Source: Muribaculaceae bacterium Isolate-013 (NCI) (GTDB taxonomy: Bacteria > Bacteroidota > Bacteroidia > Bacteroidales > Muribaculaceae). From it: DNA of 64,000 bases. Below are positions 8,285 to 17,434 of the stretch, piece after piece. Numbering within the stretch: the first letter of the stretch is position 1; each line of letters begins with the position of its first letter. A program made the translations under genes and the position numbers. The notes below the pieces were generated by a model, which was not told the DNA's origin, ran no database searches, and saw nothing but the letters and a program-made list of their open reading frames with translations. The stretch covers positions 40,137-104,136 of the forward strand of contig SCEJ01000005.1 of NCBI GenBank assembly GCA_004102785.1. Direction: 5' to 3'.

Positions 8285-9019
8285 ATGAAAAAACTCGTTT
8301 ATATCCTGATAATAAGCATTGCCGCGATGGCTGCGGCATACTCTTCGCAGGCTGCCCCGGCAAAGGCCAGGGAGAAAATCACGCCCAAGACTCCCGACCT
8401 GGAGCAGATACGCGCCGATGTATCGAACCCGTCGTCGCCCTACTATTATCCCAAGCTTTTCGCCCGCTACCAGCAGAATGAAACGGTGATGAATCTCGAG
8501 GATTACCGCCATCTATACTATGGTGCCCTCTTCCAGGAGGATTTCAACCCCTATCGCCACAGCGAGGCCTCGACTAAGAACGACGGGCTCTATTACAAGA
8601 ACACCCACACCCGCGCCGAGCTCGACTCCATAATATATTATGCCGAGGAGGTGCTGGCCGACGACCCCTTCAACCTCTCGCAGATGAATTATCTGATCTA
8701 TGCCCTGCGCGCCCGAGGCAAAGTGAACCGCGCAAACATATGGCAGTATCGCCTCAACCATCTGCTCCAGGCAATAATCTCGTCGGGCACCGGCGCCGAC
8801 CATGAGCACGCGTGGTATGTCATCAACCCCCGCCATGAATACAATATCATCAACTTCCAGAACGCCGTGGCCCGCGACCAGCAGTACGAAGAACCTTATT
8901 TCGACCGCATCGAGGTGGAGAAGAAGTCCGGCAAGAACGGGAAGGTGACCACCGACACCTATTATTTCAACATCCGCAACATGCTTGAGGAGTATTACCG
9001 CAAGTTCCCCGAGGAATAA
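8285..9019 (+). CDS. Secreted DUF4919-like protein
   Basis: A 244-residue protein with a signal peptide (MKKLVYILIISIAAMAAAYS, cleaved near SQA). The mature part is rich in Tyr and charged residues, with phrases seen in the Bacteroidales DUF4919 family (LYYGALFQEDFNPY, then helical segments resembling degenerate TPRs around ADDPFNLSQMNYLIYALRA). The frame is also open from a TTG at 8270 overlapping the previous stop, but the ATG at 8285 gives a proper signal peptide and is chosen. Function unknown. It probably shares a transcript with the membrane protein upstream. Confidence 0.72.
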   Translation: MKKLVYILIISIAAMAAAYSSQAAPAKAREKITPKTPDLEQIRADVSNPSSPYYYPKLFARYQQNETVMNLEDYRHLYYGALFQEDFNPYRHSEASTKNDGLYYKNTHTRAELDSIIYYAEEVLADDPFNLSQMNYLIYALRARGKVNRANIWQYRLNHLLQAIISSGTGADHEHAWYVINPRHEYNIINFQNAVARDQQYEEPYFDRIEVEKKSGKNGKVTTDTYYFNIRNMLEEYYRKFPEE

Positions 9020-9108
9020 CCCACACTTCATCCCCCCGCCCGGCGGGTGGTGAATCACAATAATTGCCGGATACAATCCATGCAGCGGCTGTATCAGTTT
9101 TACCCCGT

Positions 9109-9196
9109 CAGGCAGTAGGGATGCTCCGTGGAACGTCTGATGAATCGATTGGTTTTTCAGTGTTTTATATAGATGCTCCACGGGGCGTCCTTACTT
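9109..9196. repeat. Long intergenic palindromic repeat, copy 2
   Basis: The core GGCAGTAGGGATGCTCCGTG, the matching right arm and the T-rich loop all align with copy 1 at 4484-4597. Outer arms TGTATCAG (9090-9097) and CTGATACA (9216-9223) extend the symmetry with different sequence. It lies between convergent genes and could also end transcription. Confidence 0.8.
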
Positions 9197-9271
9197 CAAG
9201 GATGTTTGTGACATTCTGATACACCCCTCGTTGAGATGTATGGTTTGAAAAAAGTCGGTTGCCGGGATAGG

Positions 9272-10795
9272 TTATGCGTTGTTGCTTTCGGGAGAACCGG
9301 CGGAGCCGGATGCAGGGCGTTGCTGCTTTACGCGCGGCAGCGTGAAGATGAATTCGAGTCCGCCCCCCTTGCGGTTGCGCACCGAGATTGAGCCGCCCAT
9401 GGAGTTGATTGAGCTTTTCACGATGGGGAGCCCCAGGCCTGTGCCGCCGGATTTGCGCGAGCGCCCAACATCGATGCGGTAGAAGCGGTCGAAAATGTGC
9501 TGCAAGTGCTCCTCGCCCACGCCCACGCCGTTGTCGTAGAATGAGAATGTGTAGAAGTTCTCGTTGCGTCCGAGCAGGTCGATTCCCATCACAGTGCCTT
9601 GCGAGTAGGCCCGGGCGTTCTTCACCAGGTTTGTTATCGCCGAAGTGAGCAGCCCTTCGTTGCCGCGCACCATGCAGTCGAGTGGCAGGTTGTAGCGGAA
9701 ATCCATGTCGCCGGTGAGTCCGCCGCCACGCACATCCTCCTCCAGGGTAAAGATGAAGTCGTGGAAGTTGATGCTCTTTACCGTTATGTTTTTCGAGCCT
9801 TCTTCCAGGCGGGTCATGGTGGAGAGGTCGGCGAGCATCCCTACGATGCGCTCCACGTTCTGCTGTGTTTTCTGGAGGAAGTGTATGCGGTCTTCTTCGG
9901 GCATGTCGGGCTGCGAGATTATCATGTCGATATATCCGCGAATGATGCCGATGGGGGTTTTGAGCTCGTGTGAGATGTTGTTGGTGAGCGCGCGCTTCAT
10001 CAGGTTTTTCTCGTCGGTGGCCTTGAGGGCTATGATGTGTTCGCGTTCGCGGCGCACATTGGCCTGCATGCGAGAGTTGTAGATGGCCACAATCTGGCGC
10101 GAGATGTCGCCTATCTCGTCGGAGGGGAAGTCGCCCATCGGTATGAAGTCCCTGTCGGCTGCGGCGCGCCTGGCGAAGTCGTGCAGCAGGGCCACGTTCT
10201 TTGCCTGATGCTTGGTGATGAAGAATGCCAGCACGGACCCGACCACGCCCACGCCGAGTATCATTATCCAGAATTCGGTGCGTATGCGCAGGGCGCGGTG
10301 CACCTCGGGTGTGTAGGGCAGGTAGGTGCGCACCTCAATCTGGCCGTCAGGCGATGTGCGGCTTGAAAAAAAGAATATTTTCTCTTTGTTCGGGCCGATT
10401 GTGATATCAGTGAGTCGCTTTACCTCCGAGCCGTCGACATAGGTCTCATTCTCGGCATGGGTGAGGTCATCCTCGGATGGCACGCAGGTGCGGAGGTCGC
10501 CGATGGTGTAGGTGGCTTCGCCGGTGACTTTGTCGTAGACGGTGATGGAGATGTCGCAGAGGTCGGAGTTGGCGAAATACCGGTCAACGAAATCCATATA
10601 CGGCTTCAGCTCGCGCCCCTTTTCGTGGGCGTCGATGATATTGCCCACGGCGAGGCGCACGCGCTGCTGGAGCATCTCGCGGCGGGATTCCTTTTCTATA
10701 TGGTATTGCAGCCAGGCGAATCCGAGCACCACAACCCATATGCATGCCAGAGCTGTGAGGAAGAGCCGGAGCTGGTATCTGATATTTCTTTTCAC
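9272..10795 (-). CDS. Sensor histidine kinase (two-TM, HisKA/HATPase_c)
   Basis: Membrane kinase partnered with the response regulator just upstream. From the chosen GTG at 10795 (507 residues): TM1 about 9-30, a periplasmic sensor of roughly 145 residues, TM2 about 175-194, then a linker and HisKA with phospho-acceptor His276 in NISHELKTP. The ATPase part has the N box (NLVKNA, Asn389), G1 DNGVGVGEE (421-429), FDRFYRID and G2 GGTGLGL (450-456). The frame stays open far into the regulator gene, but that upstream part is its Arg/His-rich shadow. The GTG is 45 bases after the regulator stop and precedes KRNIRYQLRLFL. The signal sensed is unknown. Confidence 0.92.
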   Translation of the reverse strand: MKRNIRYQLRLFLTALACIWVVVLGFAWLQYHIEKESRREMLQQRVRLAVGNIIDAHEKGRELKPYMDFVDRYFANSDLCDISITVYDKVTGEATYTIGDLRTCVPSEDDLTHAENETYVDGSEVKRLTDITIGPNKEKIFFFSSRTSPDGQIEVRTYLPYTPEVHRALRIRTEFWIMILGVGVVGSVLAFFITKHQAKNVALLHDFARRAAADRDFIPMGDFPSDEIGDISRQIVAIYNSRMQANVRREREHIIALKATDEKNLMKRALTNNISHELKTPIGIIRGYIDMIISQPDMPEEDRIHFLQKTQQNVERIVGMLADLSTMTRLEEGSKNITVKSINFHDFIFTLEEDVRGGGLTGDMDFRYNLPLDCMVRGNEGLLTSAITNLVKNARAYSQGTVMGIDLLGRNENFYTFSFYDNGVGVGEEHLQHIFDRFYRIDVGRSRKSGGTGLGLPIVKSSINSMGGSISVRNRKGGGLEFIFTLPRVKQQRPASGSAGSPESNNA

Positions 10796-10839
10796 CTTGC
10801 GTCGGAATGTGATGAACGGCGACCTTCTCCTTTGGAGGG

Positions 10840-11535
10840 TCAGATGTCGGATTTGAATCCGTAGCCGAAGCCGAGACGGGTCTGGATATTGTCGCGGTAA
10901 GGGCCGAGTTTGTTGCGCAGACGGGTGATGTTGGTGTCGACGGCTCGGTTGCTGACAGCCACACCGAACACTTCGTTCATTATTTCCTCGCGCGAATGTA
11001 TGCGCTCGGGGTGTGTCATGAAGAAGTGAAGCATGTTGAATTCGCGCGGAGTGAGGTCGATGTTTTTCCCGTCGATATAGCAACTTTTGTTGTTGCGGTC
11101 AAGGCGCAGGGTGCGGAAGGTGATGTCGGGTTCGCGCGGGCCTCTGAGGGCGTGGTCGTGCGCGCGGTGAGTGCGTCGGAGCACGGCGCGTACGCGCGCT
11201 ATCACCTCGGCTATGGTGAACGGTTTGGTGATATAGTCGTCGGCTCCGATGTTGAGCCCCATCACTGTGTCGTCCTCACTGTTGAGGGCGGAGCAGAATA
11301 TGATGGGGATGAATTCGGTCTTGGGGTTGTTGCGCACCCGTTTTGCAAAGTCGAATCCGCTCAGGCGCTCCATCATTATGTCGACGATGATGAGCTGGAA
11401 GACAGACAGGTCCATTCCGAGGGCGCTTTCGGCCGAGTCGGCGGTCTCCACTTCATAGCCCTCCTTTTCAAGTCCGTATTTCAGTATCTCGCAGTAAGAC
11501 TCTTCGTCGTCAATAACAAGTATTTGGGTTCTCAT
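10840..11535 (-). CDS. OmpR/PhoB-family response regulator
   Basis: A 231-residue DNA-binding regulator. The receiver domain has the acidic pocket (VIDDEE, Asp9/Asp10), phosphoryl acceptor Asp52 (IIVDIMME), Ser82 and Lys104 (ITKPF). The C-terminal winged helix spans about 130-228, with LTPREFNMLHFF and the recognition helix region AVDTNITRLRNKL, ending in the RLGFGYGF hairpin. It is the first gene of the pair, followed by its kinase. Target genes are not apparent from the window. Confidence 0.96.
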   Translation of the reverse strand: MRTQILVIDDEESYCEILKYGLEKEGYEVETADSAESALGMDLSVFQLIIVDIMMERLSGFDFAKRVRNNPKTEFIPIIFCSALNSEDDTVMGLNIGADDYITKPFTIAEVIARVRAVLRRTHRAHDHALRGPREPDITFRTLRLDRNNKSCYIDGKNIDLTPREFNMLHFFMTHPERIHSREEIMNEVFGVAVSNRAVDTNITRLRNKLGPYRDNIQTRLGFGYGFKSDI

Positions 11536-11607
11536 TGTAGTTTGCTGGATAGTTTGTTGTTGTAGGGGGTTGTGATACAGCTTGTTGTGATGCTATGCCC
11601 ACGAAGC

Positions 11608-11654
11608 ACCGACTCCGTTTCGGCACACCGGTGCCTACAACGGAGTTTTCCGGT
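11608..11654. other. Hairpin in the gap between the two-component operon and DUF3737
   Basis: ACCGACTCCGTT (11608-11619) pairs with AACGGAGT and CCGGT across 11639-11654, with an inner GGCACACCGGTGCC palindrome. It lies in the 244-bp divergent gap. It is not followed by a T-run on either strand, so a terminator role is doubtful. Confidence 0.4.
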
Positions 11655-11749
11655 GATAAATTTACGGATAATTTCGCAGACAGGATAGGATTTTCGGTGT
11701 TAACTTTAGTTAAATTTTTAGTTCTGCTGTAACTGTCTGCTGTTTTTTG

Positions 11750-11757
11750 TAAATTTG
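11750..11757 (+). promoter_or_regulatory. -7 box of the DUF3737-patB-MATE operon
   Basis: TAAATTTG matches TAnnTTTG and ends 22 bases before the ATG at 11780, giving a short leader typical of the phylum. Confidence 0.5.
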
Positions 11758-11779
11758 TATAAAAACTAATTTTCTTAAG

Positions 11780-12670
11780 ATGAGAGAAGAGAGAAATTAC
11801 ACACGATGGGAGGCTCCCGAAGCACTTAAAGAGGTTGACTGCAAGGAGTTCGGAGGGGAACGTGCCCTTTTTGCCACCGGTGGCCTGGAATTGCGCCGGT
11901 GTGTGTTCCATGAAGGGGAGTCGGCGCTGAAGTGCTGCCGCGATATTGTGGCTGACGGATGCCGGTTCGAGGGGAAATATCCTTTCTGGCATGTTGACGG
12001 TTTCAGAATCACTGACTGCGTGTTCACCCCCGGCGCCCGCGCCGCGTTGTGGTATTCGCGCAATCTGGTGATGAAGGATACCAGGGTGGATGCTCCGAAG
12101 ATGTTCCGTGAGATGGAGAACCTTTACCTTGAGAATGTCACCGTGCCCGATGCGCAGGAGACCCTCTGGAGCTGCCGCGGCGTGACTCTGCGCGATGTGG
12201 AGGTGAAGGGCGCCGACTATCTGTTCGCCCACAGTGCCGATATCGACATCGACGGTTACCGCCAGGAGGGAAACTATTCATTCCAGTATTGCCGCGATGT
12301 GGTGATACGCAACGCTGTGATTCACTCAAAGGATGCGTTCTGGGAGACGGACAACGTCACAGTATATGACTCTGAAATCGACGGAGAGTATCTCGGATGG
12401 CATTCGCGCAACCTGCGCCTGGTGCGCTGCCGCATCAACGGCACCCAGCCGCTGTGCTACTGCGAGAACCTGGTGATGGAGGATTGCGTGATGGGGCCGG
12501 AGTGCGACCTCGCCTTCGAGGATTCATCGCTCCGGGCCACTGTCGTGTCGCAGATTGTGAGCGTAAAGAATCCCCGCACCGGGTCGCTCAAGGCGCTCAG
12601 CATAGGTGAGATTATAACTGACAGGAACATCCTCGCACCGGCCGACTGCCGGATTGAAACCGAGATATGA
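11780..12670 (+). CDS. DUF3737-family right-handed beta-helix protein
   Basis: A 296-residue cytoplasmic protein without a signal peptide. It consists of repeats of about 20-23 residues of the form ...CRDIVADGCRFEGKYPFWH..., ...SRNLVMKDTRVDAPKMF..., ...CRNLVM-like turns, the sequence pattern of a parallel beta-helix (DUF3737). The family is widespread in gut Firmicutes and Bacteroidota, often next to aminotransferase-like genes; its activity is not established. The stop overlaps the ATG of the PLP enzyme gene (ATGA at 12667-12670), showing translational coupling. A role linked to that enzyme is inference. Confidence 0.88.
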   Translation: MREERNYTRWEAPEALKEVDCKEFGGERALFATGGLELRRCVFHEGESALKCCRDIVADGCRFEGKYPFWHVDGFRITDCVFTPGARAALWYSRNLVMKDTRVDAPKMFREMENLYLENVTVPDAQETLWSCRGVTLRDVEVKGADYLFAHSADIDIDGYRQEGNYSFQYCRDVVIRNAVIHSKDAFWETDNVTVYDSEIDGEYLGWHSRNLRLVRCRINGTQPLCYCENLVMEDCVMGPECDLAFEDSSLRATVVSQIVSVKNPRTGSLKALSIGEIITDRNILAPADCRIETEI

Positions 12671-13833
12671 GCCCCTTCGACGATACTCCGCAGCGCCGTG
12701 GCTCAGGCTCCTACAAATGGGACTCCGCCGCCTCGGCCGATGTGATTCCGCTTTGGGTGGCCGATATGGATTTCCGCACGGCCCCGGTGGTTGTCGAGGC
12801 GCTGCGGCGCCGCGTTGACCATGGTGTGTTCGGCTATACTCTGGTGGGTGAGGATTACTATGAGGCATTGCGCTCATGGTTTGCCGGGCGGCATGGCTAT
12901 GCTGTCGACACCTCGCGTGTGATCTATACTTCGGGAGTGGTGCCGGCCATCTCGGCGGTTATCCAGGGGCTGTGCCGCCCCGGCGACGGAGTGATAGTGC
13001 AGACTCCGGTCTACAACTGTTTTTTCTCGTCGATACGCAACAGCGGCTGCCTGCAGCTCGATGCTCCACTGCAGCGCCGCGACATGCCGGGCGGACGGTT
13101 TACGTATGATATGGACTTCGAGGCGCTGGAGCGTGAGGCCGCACGCCCCGAGGCGCGGCTTATGCTGCTGTGCAATCCTCACAATCCGGCCGGACGGGCA
13201 TGGCGCCGCGACGAGCTGGAGCGCGTGGCCGGAATCTGCCGCCGCCACGGAGTGACGGTGGTCTCCGACGAGATTCATTGCGAGCTGACGATGCCCGGGG
13301 TGACGTACACTCCCTATGGCACGGTCGACTCCGGAGCCATTGTGTGCCTCTCGCCGTCGAAGGCGTTCAACACCGCAGGGCTGCAGATTGCCAATATCGT
13401 ATGTCCCGACGCAGAAGTGCAGGGCAAAATAGACCGCGCCATCAACATCAACGAGGTGTGTGATGTAAATCCATTCGGTGTGGAGGGACTCAAGGCTGCC
13501 TATACACCGGAGGGGGCGGCGTGGCTCGACGGCCTGCGCTATTATCTGCACGGCAATTATGTGTTTATGGCCGGCGAGTTCGCCCGGCGGCTGCCGCAGT
13601 GTCCTGTCACAGAGCTTGAGGCCACTTATCTGCCGTGGGTCGATGTGTCGGCGCTCGGCATCCCCGCCGGGGAGCTGGAGGAGCGCCTGGTGAAGGAAGC
13701 CGGCGTGTGGGTCAACTGTGGCGAGATGTATGGCGCTCCCGGGTTTATACGAATCAACATCGCCACATCGCGCCGGATTCTTGCCGAAGGGCTCGCGCGC
13801 CTCTTTTTATGGATTGAGAAAAACAGATTCTGA
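12667..13833 (+). CDS. PatB/MalY-family PLP enzyme (cystathionine beta-lyase/aminotransferase fold I)
   Basis: A 388-residue fold-type I PLP enzyme. It begins with the PatB/MalY signature YKWDS...PLWVADMDFRTAP (residues about 16-40), has the substrate-loop motif NPHNPAGRAW (170-179), the PLP-pyridine Asp in SDEIHCEL (Asp201), and the Schiff-base lysine Lys232 in LSPSKAFNTAGLQ. Members cleave the C-S bond of cystathionine or cysteine conjugates. In an operon with a MATE exporter it might process an imported or toxic S-conjugate (inference). The start overlaps the DUF3737 stop by four bases. Confidence 0.94.
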   Translation: MSPFDDTPQRRGSGSYKWDSAASADVIPLWVADMDFRTAPVVVEALRRRVDHGVFGYTLVGEDYYEALRSWFAGRHGYAVDTSRVIYTSGVVPAISAVIQGLCRPGDGVIVQTPVYNCFFSSIRNSGCLQLDAPLQRRDMPGGRFTYDMDFEALEREAARPEARLMLLCNPHNPAGRAWRRDELERVAGICRRHGVTVVSDEIHCELTMPGVTYTPYGTVDSGAIVCLSPSKAFNTAGLQIANIVCPDAEVQGKIDRAININEVCDVNPFGVEGLKAAYTPEGAAWLDGLRYYLHGNYVFMAGEFARRLPQCPVTELEATYLPWVDVSALGIPAGELEERLVKEAGVWVNCGEMYGAPGFIRINIATSRRILAEGLARLFLWIEKNRF

Positions 13834-15300
13834 TTGGCTGATATAAGACTTATACAATCGGGTGCGCCGCTTGATTTCCGTCAGCGGCTGGCGCTCACGC
13901 TGAAGCTGTCGTGGCCGGCCATGATGGCCCAGTTGTCGTCGATAATGATGCAGTATATCGACGCTGCCATGGTGGGGCGCCTCGGCGCTGCCGATTCGGC
14001 GGCTATCGGACTGGTGTCAACTACGCTGTGGCTCTTCTGGGGCACCTGCTCTGCGGCAATGGCGGGATTCTCGGTGCAGACCGCACACCGCATCGGTGCC
14101 GGCGACTATGCCGCGGCGCGCCGTGTGCTGCGTCAGGGCATCATAGCCGCACTGGCATTCGGCGGGATGATGGCGTTCATCGGCATGGCCATAGCCTCGC
14201 CGCTGCCGCGCTGGCTTGGAGGGGCGGAGCATATATGTATGCGCGCGTCGGTTTATTTCTTTATCTTCGTGGCCGCTCTGCCGCTCCTTACAATGAATTA
14301 TTTCGGGTCGGCGATGCTCCGGGCCTCGGGCAACATGAAAGTGCCCGGAGGTCTGAATGTGCTGATGTGCCTGCTTGATGTGGTGTTTAATTTCTTCCTG
14401 ATTTTCCCCTCGCGCACGGTGTCGGTGGCAGGGCTGGAGCTGTATCTGCCGGGGGCCGGCTTCGGTCTGGTCGGCGCGGCGCTGGGCACTGTGGCTGCCG
14501 AGATTGTGACGGCATCGCTGATTATGTGGTATCTGTGCTGGCGCGAGAAGGGGCTGGCTGTTTTCGGCCGTCTGCGTCAGGATGTGGAGCGTGGCTGGAG
14601 GGCGTTCCGCCCCGAGCGCAGGGTGATTGTGAATGCCCTGAAAGTGTCGGCGCCGATGTCACTGGAACATGCCGTGATCTGCGGCGCGCAGATTATGGTA
14701 ACGGTGATTGTGGCGCCACTTGGGGTGATGGCTATCGCGGCCAACGCCTTTGCCGTGACGGCCGAGGCGCTGTGCTATATGCTGGGTTACGGTCTCTCTG
14801 ACGCCGCCTCTACCCTTGTGGGGCAGAGTTACGGCGCCGGGCGCCGCACGCTGGCACGCCAGTTCGGCTATATCACCGTAGGGCTGGGCATGTTGCTGAT
14901 GTCGGCAATGGGGGTGGTGATGTATATCTTCGCTCCGGAGGTGATGGCGATACTCTCGCCGGTGGCCGACATACAGCAGCTCGGCGCCGGGGCTCTGCGT
15001 ATCGAGGCGTGGGCCGAGCCGATGTTCGCGGCCTCTATCGTGGCCTACGGTGTGATGGTCGGCGTGGGCGACACGCTCCTCCCCTCGATAATGAATTTCG
15101 GCAGCATATGGCTTGTGCGTCTCCCCCTTGCCGCCCTGCTCGCCCCCTCCATGGGGCTTGCCGGAGTGTGGACCGCCATGTGCGTCGAGCTCTGTTTCCG
15201 GGGTGCCATCTTCCTGTGGCGCCTTGTCAGCGGGGCATGGCTGCGCCACGGCCTCAAAACAGCGTCCGGGCCGCCCCCGGAGGCTACCGACAATGTCTGA
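13834..15300 (+). CDS. MATE-family efflux transporter
   Basis: Inner-membrane cation-coupled multidrug/toxin exporter of 488 residues with 12 hydrophobic segments in two related halves. N-terminal MATE landmarks are visible: [20 protein letters not shown], then [16 protein letters not shown]. The second half starts at about residue 265 with [18 protein letters not shown]. The start is a TTG directly after the TGA of the PLP enzyme gene; no nearer ATG exists before the first helix. It is the last gene of the DUF3737-patB-MATE operon, ended by the hairpin at 15318-15352. Substrate unknown. Confidence 0.95.
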   Translation: MADIRLIQSGAPLDFRQRLALTLKLSWPAMMAQLSSIMMQYIDAAMVGRLGAADSAAIGLVSTTLWLFWGTCSAAMAGFSVQTAHRIGAGDYAAARRVLRQGIIAALAFGGMMAFIGMAIASPLPRWLGGAEHICMRASVYFFIFVAALPLLTMNYFGSAMLRASGNMKVPGGLNVLMCLLDVVFNFFLIFPSRTVSVAGLELYLPGAGFGLVGAALGTVAAEIVTASLIMWYLCWREKGLAVFGRLRQDVERGWRAFRPERRVIVNALKVSAPMSLEHAVICGAQIMVTVIVAPLGVMAIAANAFAVTAEALCYMLGYGLSDAASTLVGQSYGAGRRTLARQFGYITVGLGMLLMSAMGVVMYIFAPEVMAILSPVADIQQLGAGALRIEAWAEPMFAASIVAYGVMVGVGDTLLPSIMNFGSIWLVRLPLAALLAPSMGLAGVWTAMCVELCFRGAIFLWRLVSGAWLRHGLKTASGPPPEATDNV

Positions 15301-15317
15301 CCGACTGTCTGACAGCA

Positions 15318-15352
15318 AACCGGCAGCGCTCTATGATAAGGCGCTGCCGGTT
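15318..15352 (+). terminator. Rho-independent terminator of the MATE operon
   Basis: A perfect 12-bp stem AACCGGCAGCGC/GCGCTGCCGGTT (15318-15329 with 15341-15352) is followed by GGTTTTAT. It also lies near the end of the convergent M56 gene. Confidence 0.85.
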
Positions 15353-15388
15353 GGTTTTATGTCGGAGTGTGTATGATACGGGCGGTGG

Positions 15389-16945
15389 TTATTTGAGGGT
15401 AAGGTTCACGGTTTTGGAGCCGTCGGCACCATTTTCGATGTTAATTGAGGCGATGGCGTCGGATGCAATGGAAAGCATCTCCTCCTTTGTCACCTGCTTG
15501 CCGTTGACATAGTAGGTCACTTTTACGTCGGCGGCCGGAGTGGCGGCCTCAGAGGTGTCGTCGCCGGTGGTCGTGAAGTTGATAGGGAGGGCGTAGTACA
15601 CGCTCACGGGCTTCCCTTCCTCGTTTTTGCCGGGGATGAAGTCGGGGAGGCTGCTTACCACACGGAGCGCCTCGGCATCGACTTCAGGGCCGACGGATTT
15701 GAGTATCGACACATCCGATACCTTGCCGGTTTTGGTTACAACGAATTTAACCACCACGCGGCCTGTGGCGCAGTCGGCGTTCTTGGGGAAGCGGAGGTTC
15801 TGCGAAAGATAGTTCATCAGCGCCTGCATTCCGCCGGGGAATTCGGGCATCACTGCCGAGACGCTGACAGGCTCGTCAGCTTTGTCAGCTTTGTTGTCGG
15901 CCACTACTGCCACTTTGGTGGTCTGCGAAGCCGAAACGGCCATTCCTGCCGTTTCGTTGTTTTCGGAAATAATCGTAACTTTGCGGTCGGGTGCGGGCAT
16001 TGCCTTCAGCGGCATGTCGTCGGCTTTGACGGCATCGGCCGACAGGGTGATTTCCGACACAGCCCCGATGGCGCGGGCCACCTGCGGCACCTGGAATAAA
16101 GCTACTGCCGCGGCGAGGGCGGGCACAAGCGCGGCGGCGCGCAGAAGGCGGCGGCGCGTTGAAGATTTTTGTTTGTACATCATAGTGATACGTTTTTTAA
16201 GTTTACTATGGTTGAGGCTGTTGGCAAGTGACGGGAATCTCGCGCCAACAGCCTTTTTTATCAACAACATCTGGTAGGCGCGGGCGTCGGCTCCTGAACG
16301 GAGCACGGCGTCGTCGGCCTGGTATTCGTGGAGGGCTTTCAGTTCCTCGCGCATCAGCCATGCGGCGGGGTTGTACCACTGGAAGATGGCCACGAGCTGT
16401 CCGGCAAGCAGGTCGAGCCAGTGATGGCGCTCGATGTGGGCGCGTTCGTGGAGGGCTATCAGAGAGTGACCGCCGCAGTAGTCGGCTTCGCCCATCACCA
16501 TGTAGCGGCCCCAACTGAATGGGGATACGGTGGGGGTGTCGGTCAGCACCACGGTGTAGCCGTTGCAGCGGATGTGTCGGCCGCGGCATATCAGGCGTGT
16601 CAGGCGCACGGCGGTGATTGCTGTGAGAAGCAGTGCTGCGGCCGCTCCGGCAAGATATACCACCGCGAGCCATGTCAGCCCCGGCGAGGAGGATTCGGCG
16701 CTGTCGGCTATCGTGGCGGTGATAACGCCGATTTCAATGCCGCCGTGCTGCGTGGGGGCCGTAGCCGTAAGTGCGCTGACGGCATCGGCCGCGGGAACAG
16801 CGGCGAACGCCACAATATATATGGCCCACAGCATGACGCGGTTGTAGCGTGCCTGTTTCTCGCCGGCGAACAGCCATTTGTACATCAGGTAGAGCACGGC
16901 GAGCAGCACCGAAGTAACCAGTGAATATGAGAGAATGGCGCCCAT
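15389..16945 (-). CDS. M56-family membrane metallopeptidase with C-terminal TonB domain (BlaR1/MecR1-like)
   Basis: A 518-residue membrane sensor. The N-terminal helices (about 5-25, 38-55, 90-115) surround a gluzincin site HERAH at 166-170, followed by EYQADDAV, as in BlaR1/MecR1. A fourth helix (RAAALVPALAAAVALFQ) leads to a periplasmic C-terminus that is not a penicillin-binding domain but a TonB C-terminal domain (GRVVVKFVVTKTGKVSDVSI, ... YYALPINF). It follows blaI with the ATG at 16945 upstream of the blaI stop at 16950-16952 by 4 bases; the longer open frame upstream is shadow. Likely role: sense an envelope signal and cleave the BlaI-type repressor. Confidence 0.92.
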   Translation of the reverse strand: MGAILSYSLVTSVLLAVLYLMYKWLFAGEKQARYNRVMLWAIYIVAFAAVPAADAVSALTATAPTQHGGIEIGVITATIADSAESSSPGLTWLAVVYLAGAAAALLLTAITAVRLTRLICRGRHIRCNGYTVVLTDTPTVSPFSWGRYMVMGEADYCGGHSLIALHERAHIERHHWLDLLAGQLVAIFQWYNPAAWLMREELKALHEYQADDAVLRSGADARAYQMLLIKKAVGARFPSLANSLNHSKLKKRITMMYKQKSSTRRRLLRAAALVPALAAAVALFQVPQVARAIGAVSEITLSADAVKADDMPLKAMPAPDRKVTIISENNETAGMAVSASQTTKVAVVADNKADKADEPVSVSAVMPEFPGGMQALMNYLSQNLRFPKNADCATGRVVVKFVVTKTGKVSDVSILKSVGPEVDAEALRVVSSLPDFIPGKNEEGKPVSVYYALPINFTTTGDDTSEAATPAADVKVTYYVNGKQVTKEEMLSIASDAIASINIENGADGSKTVNLTLK

Positions 16946-16949
16946 AGGT

Positions 16950-17330
16950 CTACTGTTTTTTCTGTTCGATAAGGTCAATGATTTCGCGGAGTTCCTCCAC
17001 CGAGATTTTCTCCTCCTCCACAAGGGCCGACACGGCGCTTTTGTAGGAGTTGTTGAAGAAGTTGCGCACCACTTCGGCCAGCGATTTCTCGCGGAAATTC
17101 TCGGGAGGCACTGCGGCGCTGTAACGGTGCGATCCTCCGAGCGCCTCGTGCGTCACATAGCCTTTCTCCTCAAGGTTGCGCACGGTGGTCGACACGGTGT
17201 TGAAGTGGGGTTTCGGTTCGGGATAGAACTCCAGCATTTCGCGCACGAACATTGGTCCGCGTTCCCACAGCAGTTTCATTATGGCGGCCTCCTTTTCGGT
17301 CAGGGCCTTGGGTTTTCTTCCGGGTTTCAT
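16950..17330 (-). CDS. BlaI/MecI/CopY-family transcriptional repressor
   Basis: A 126-residue winged-helix repressor: LTEKEAAIMKLLWERGPMFV at the N-terminus, recognition segment HFNTVSTTVRNLEEKGYVTH, then an acidic helical dimerisation part. Family members bind as dimers to palindromes in their own promoter and are inactivated by the partner M56 protease. Two such palindromes are seen at 17371-17386 and 17391-17406, just upstream. The gene is followed directly by the M56-TonB gene, the usual pairing. Confidence 0.96.
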   Translation of the reverse strand: MKPGRKPKALTEKEAAIMKLLWERGPMFVREMLEFYPEPKPHFNTVSTTVRNLEEKGYVTHEALGGSHRYSAAVPPENFREKSLAEVVRNFFNNSYKSAVSALVEEEKISVEELREIIDLIEQKKQ

Positions 17331-17361
17331 AGTCGGTGAGTGGTTGAAAATCTATCACCGG

Positions 17362-17369
17362 CAAAGTTA
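17362..17369 (-). promoter_or_regulatory. -7 box of the blaI-M56 operon
   Basis: TAACTTTG on the minus strand (plus 17362-17369) matches TAnnTTTG and lies 31 bases before the blaI ATG. The operator palindromes cover the -33 region directly upstream. Confidence 0.65.
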
Positions 17370-17370
17370 A

Positions 17371-17406
17371 AACTAAAAATTTAGTTATGCAACTAATTTT
17401 TTAGTT
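17371..17406. promoter_or_regulatory. Tandem BlaI-type operator palindromes
   Basis: Two 16-bp near-palindromes, AACTAAAAATTTAGTT (17371-17386) and AACTAATTTTTTAGTT (17391-17406), are spaced 20 bp centre to centre, two helical turns. They overlap the -33 region of the blaI promoter, so repressor bound here would block RNA polymerase. The half-site ACTAA/TTAGT resembles but does not equal the classic TACA/TGTA of MecI sites. Confidence 0.7.
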
Positions 17407-17434
17407 TTTTTTAAAAAAAAAGCATCTCGCGAAC

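Noticed and set aside
10796..11083. N-terminal extension of the histidine kinase
   Set aside because: Arg/His/Pro-rich shadow of the response regulator; the GTG at 10795 gives a normal N-terminus.
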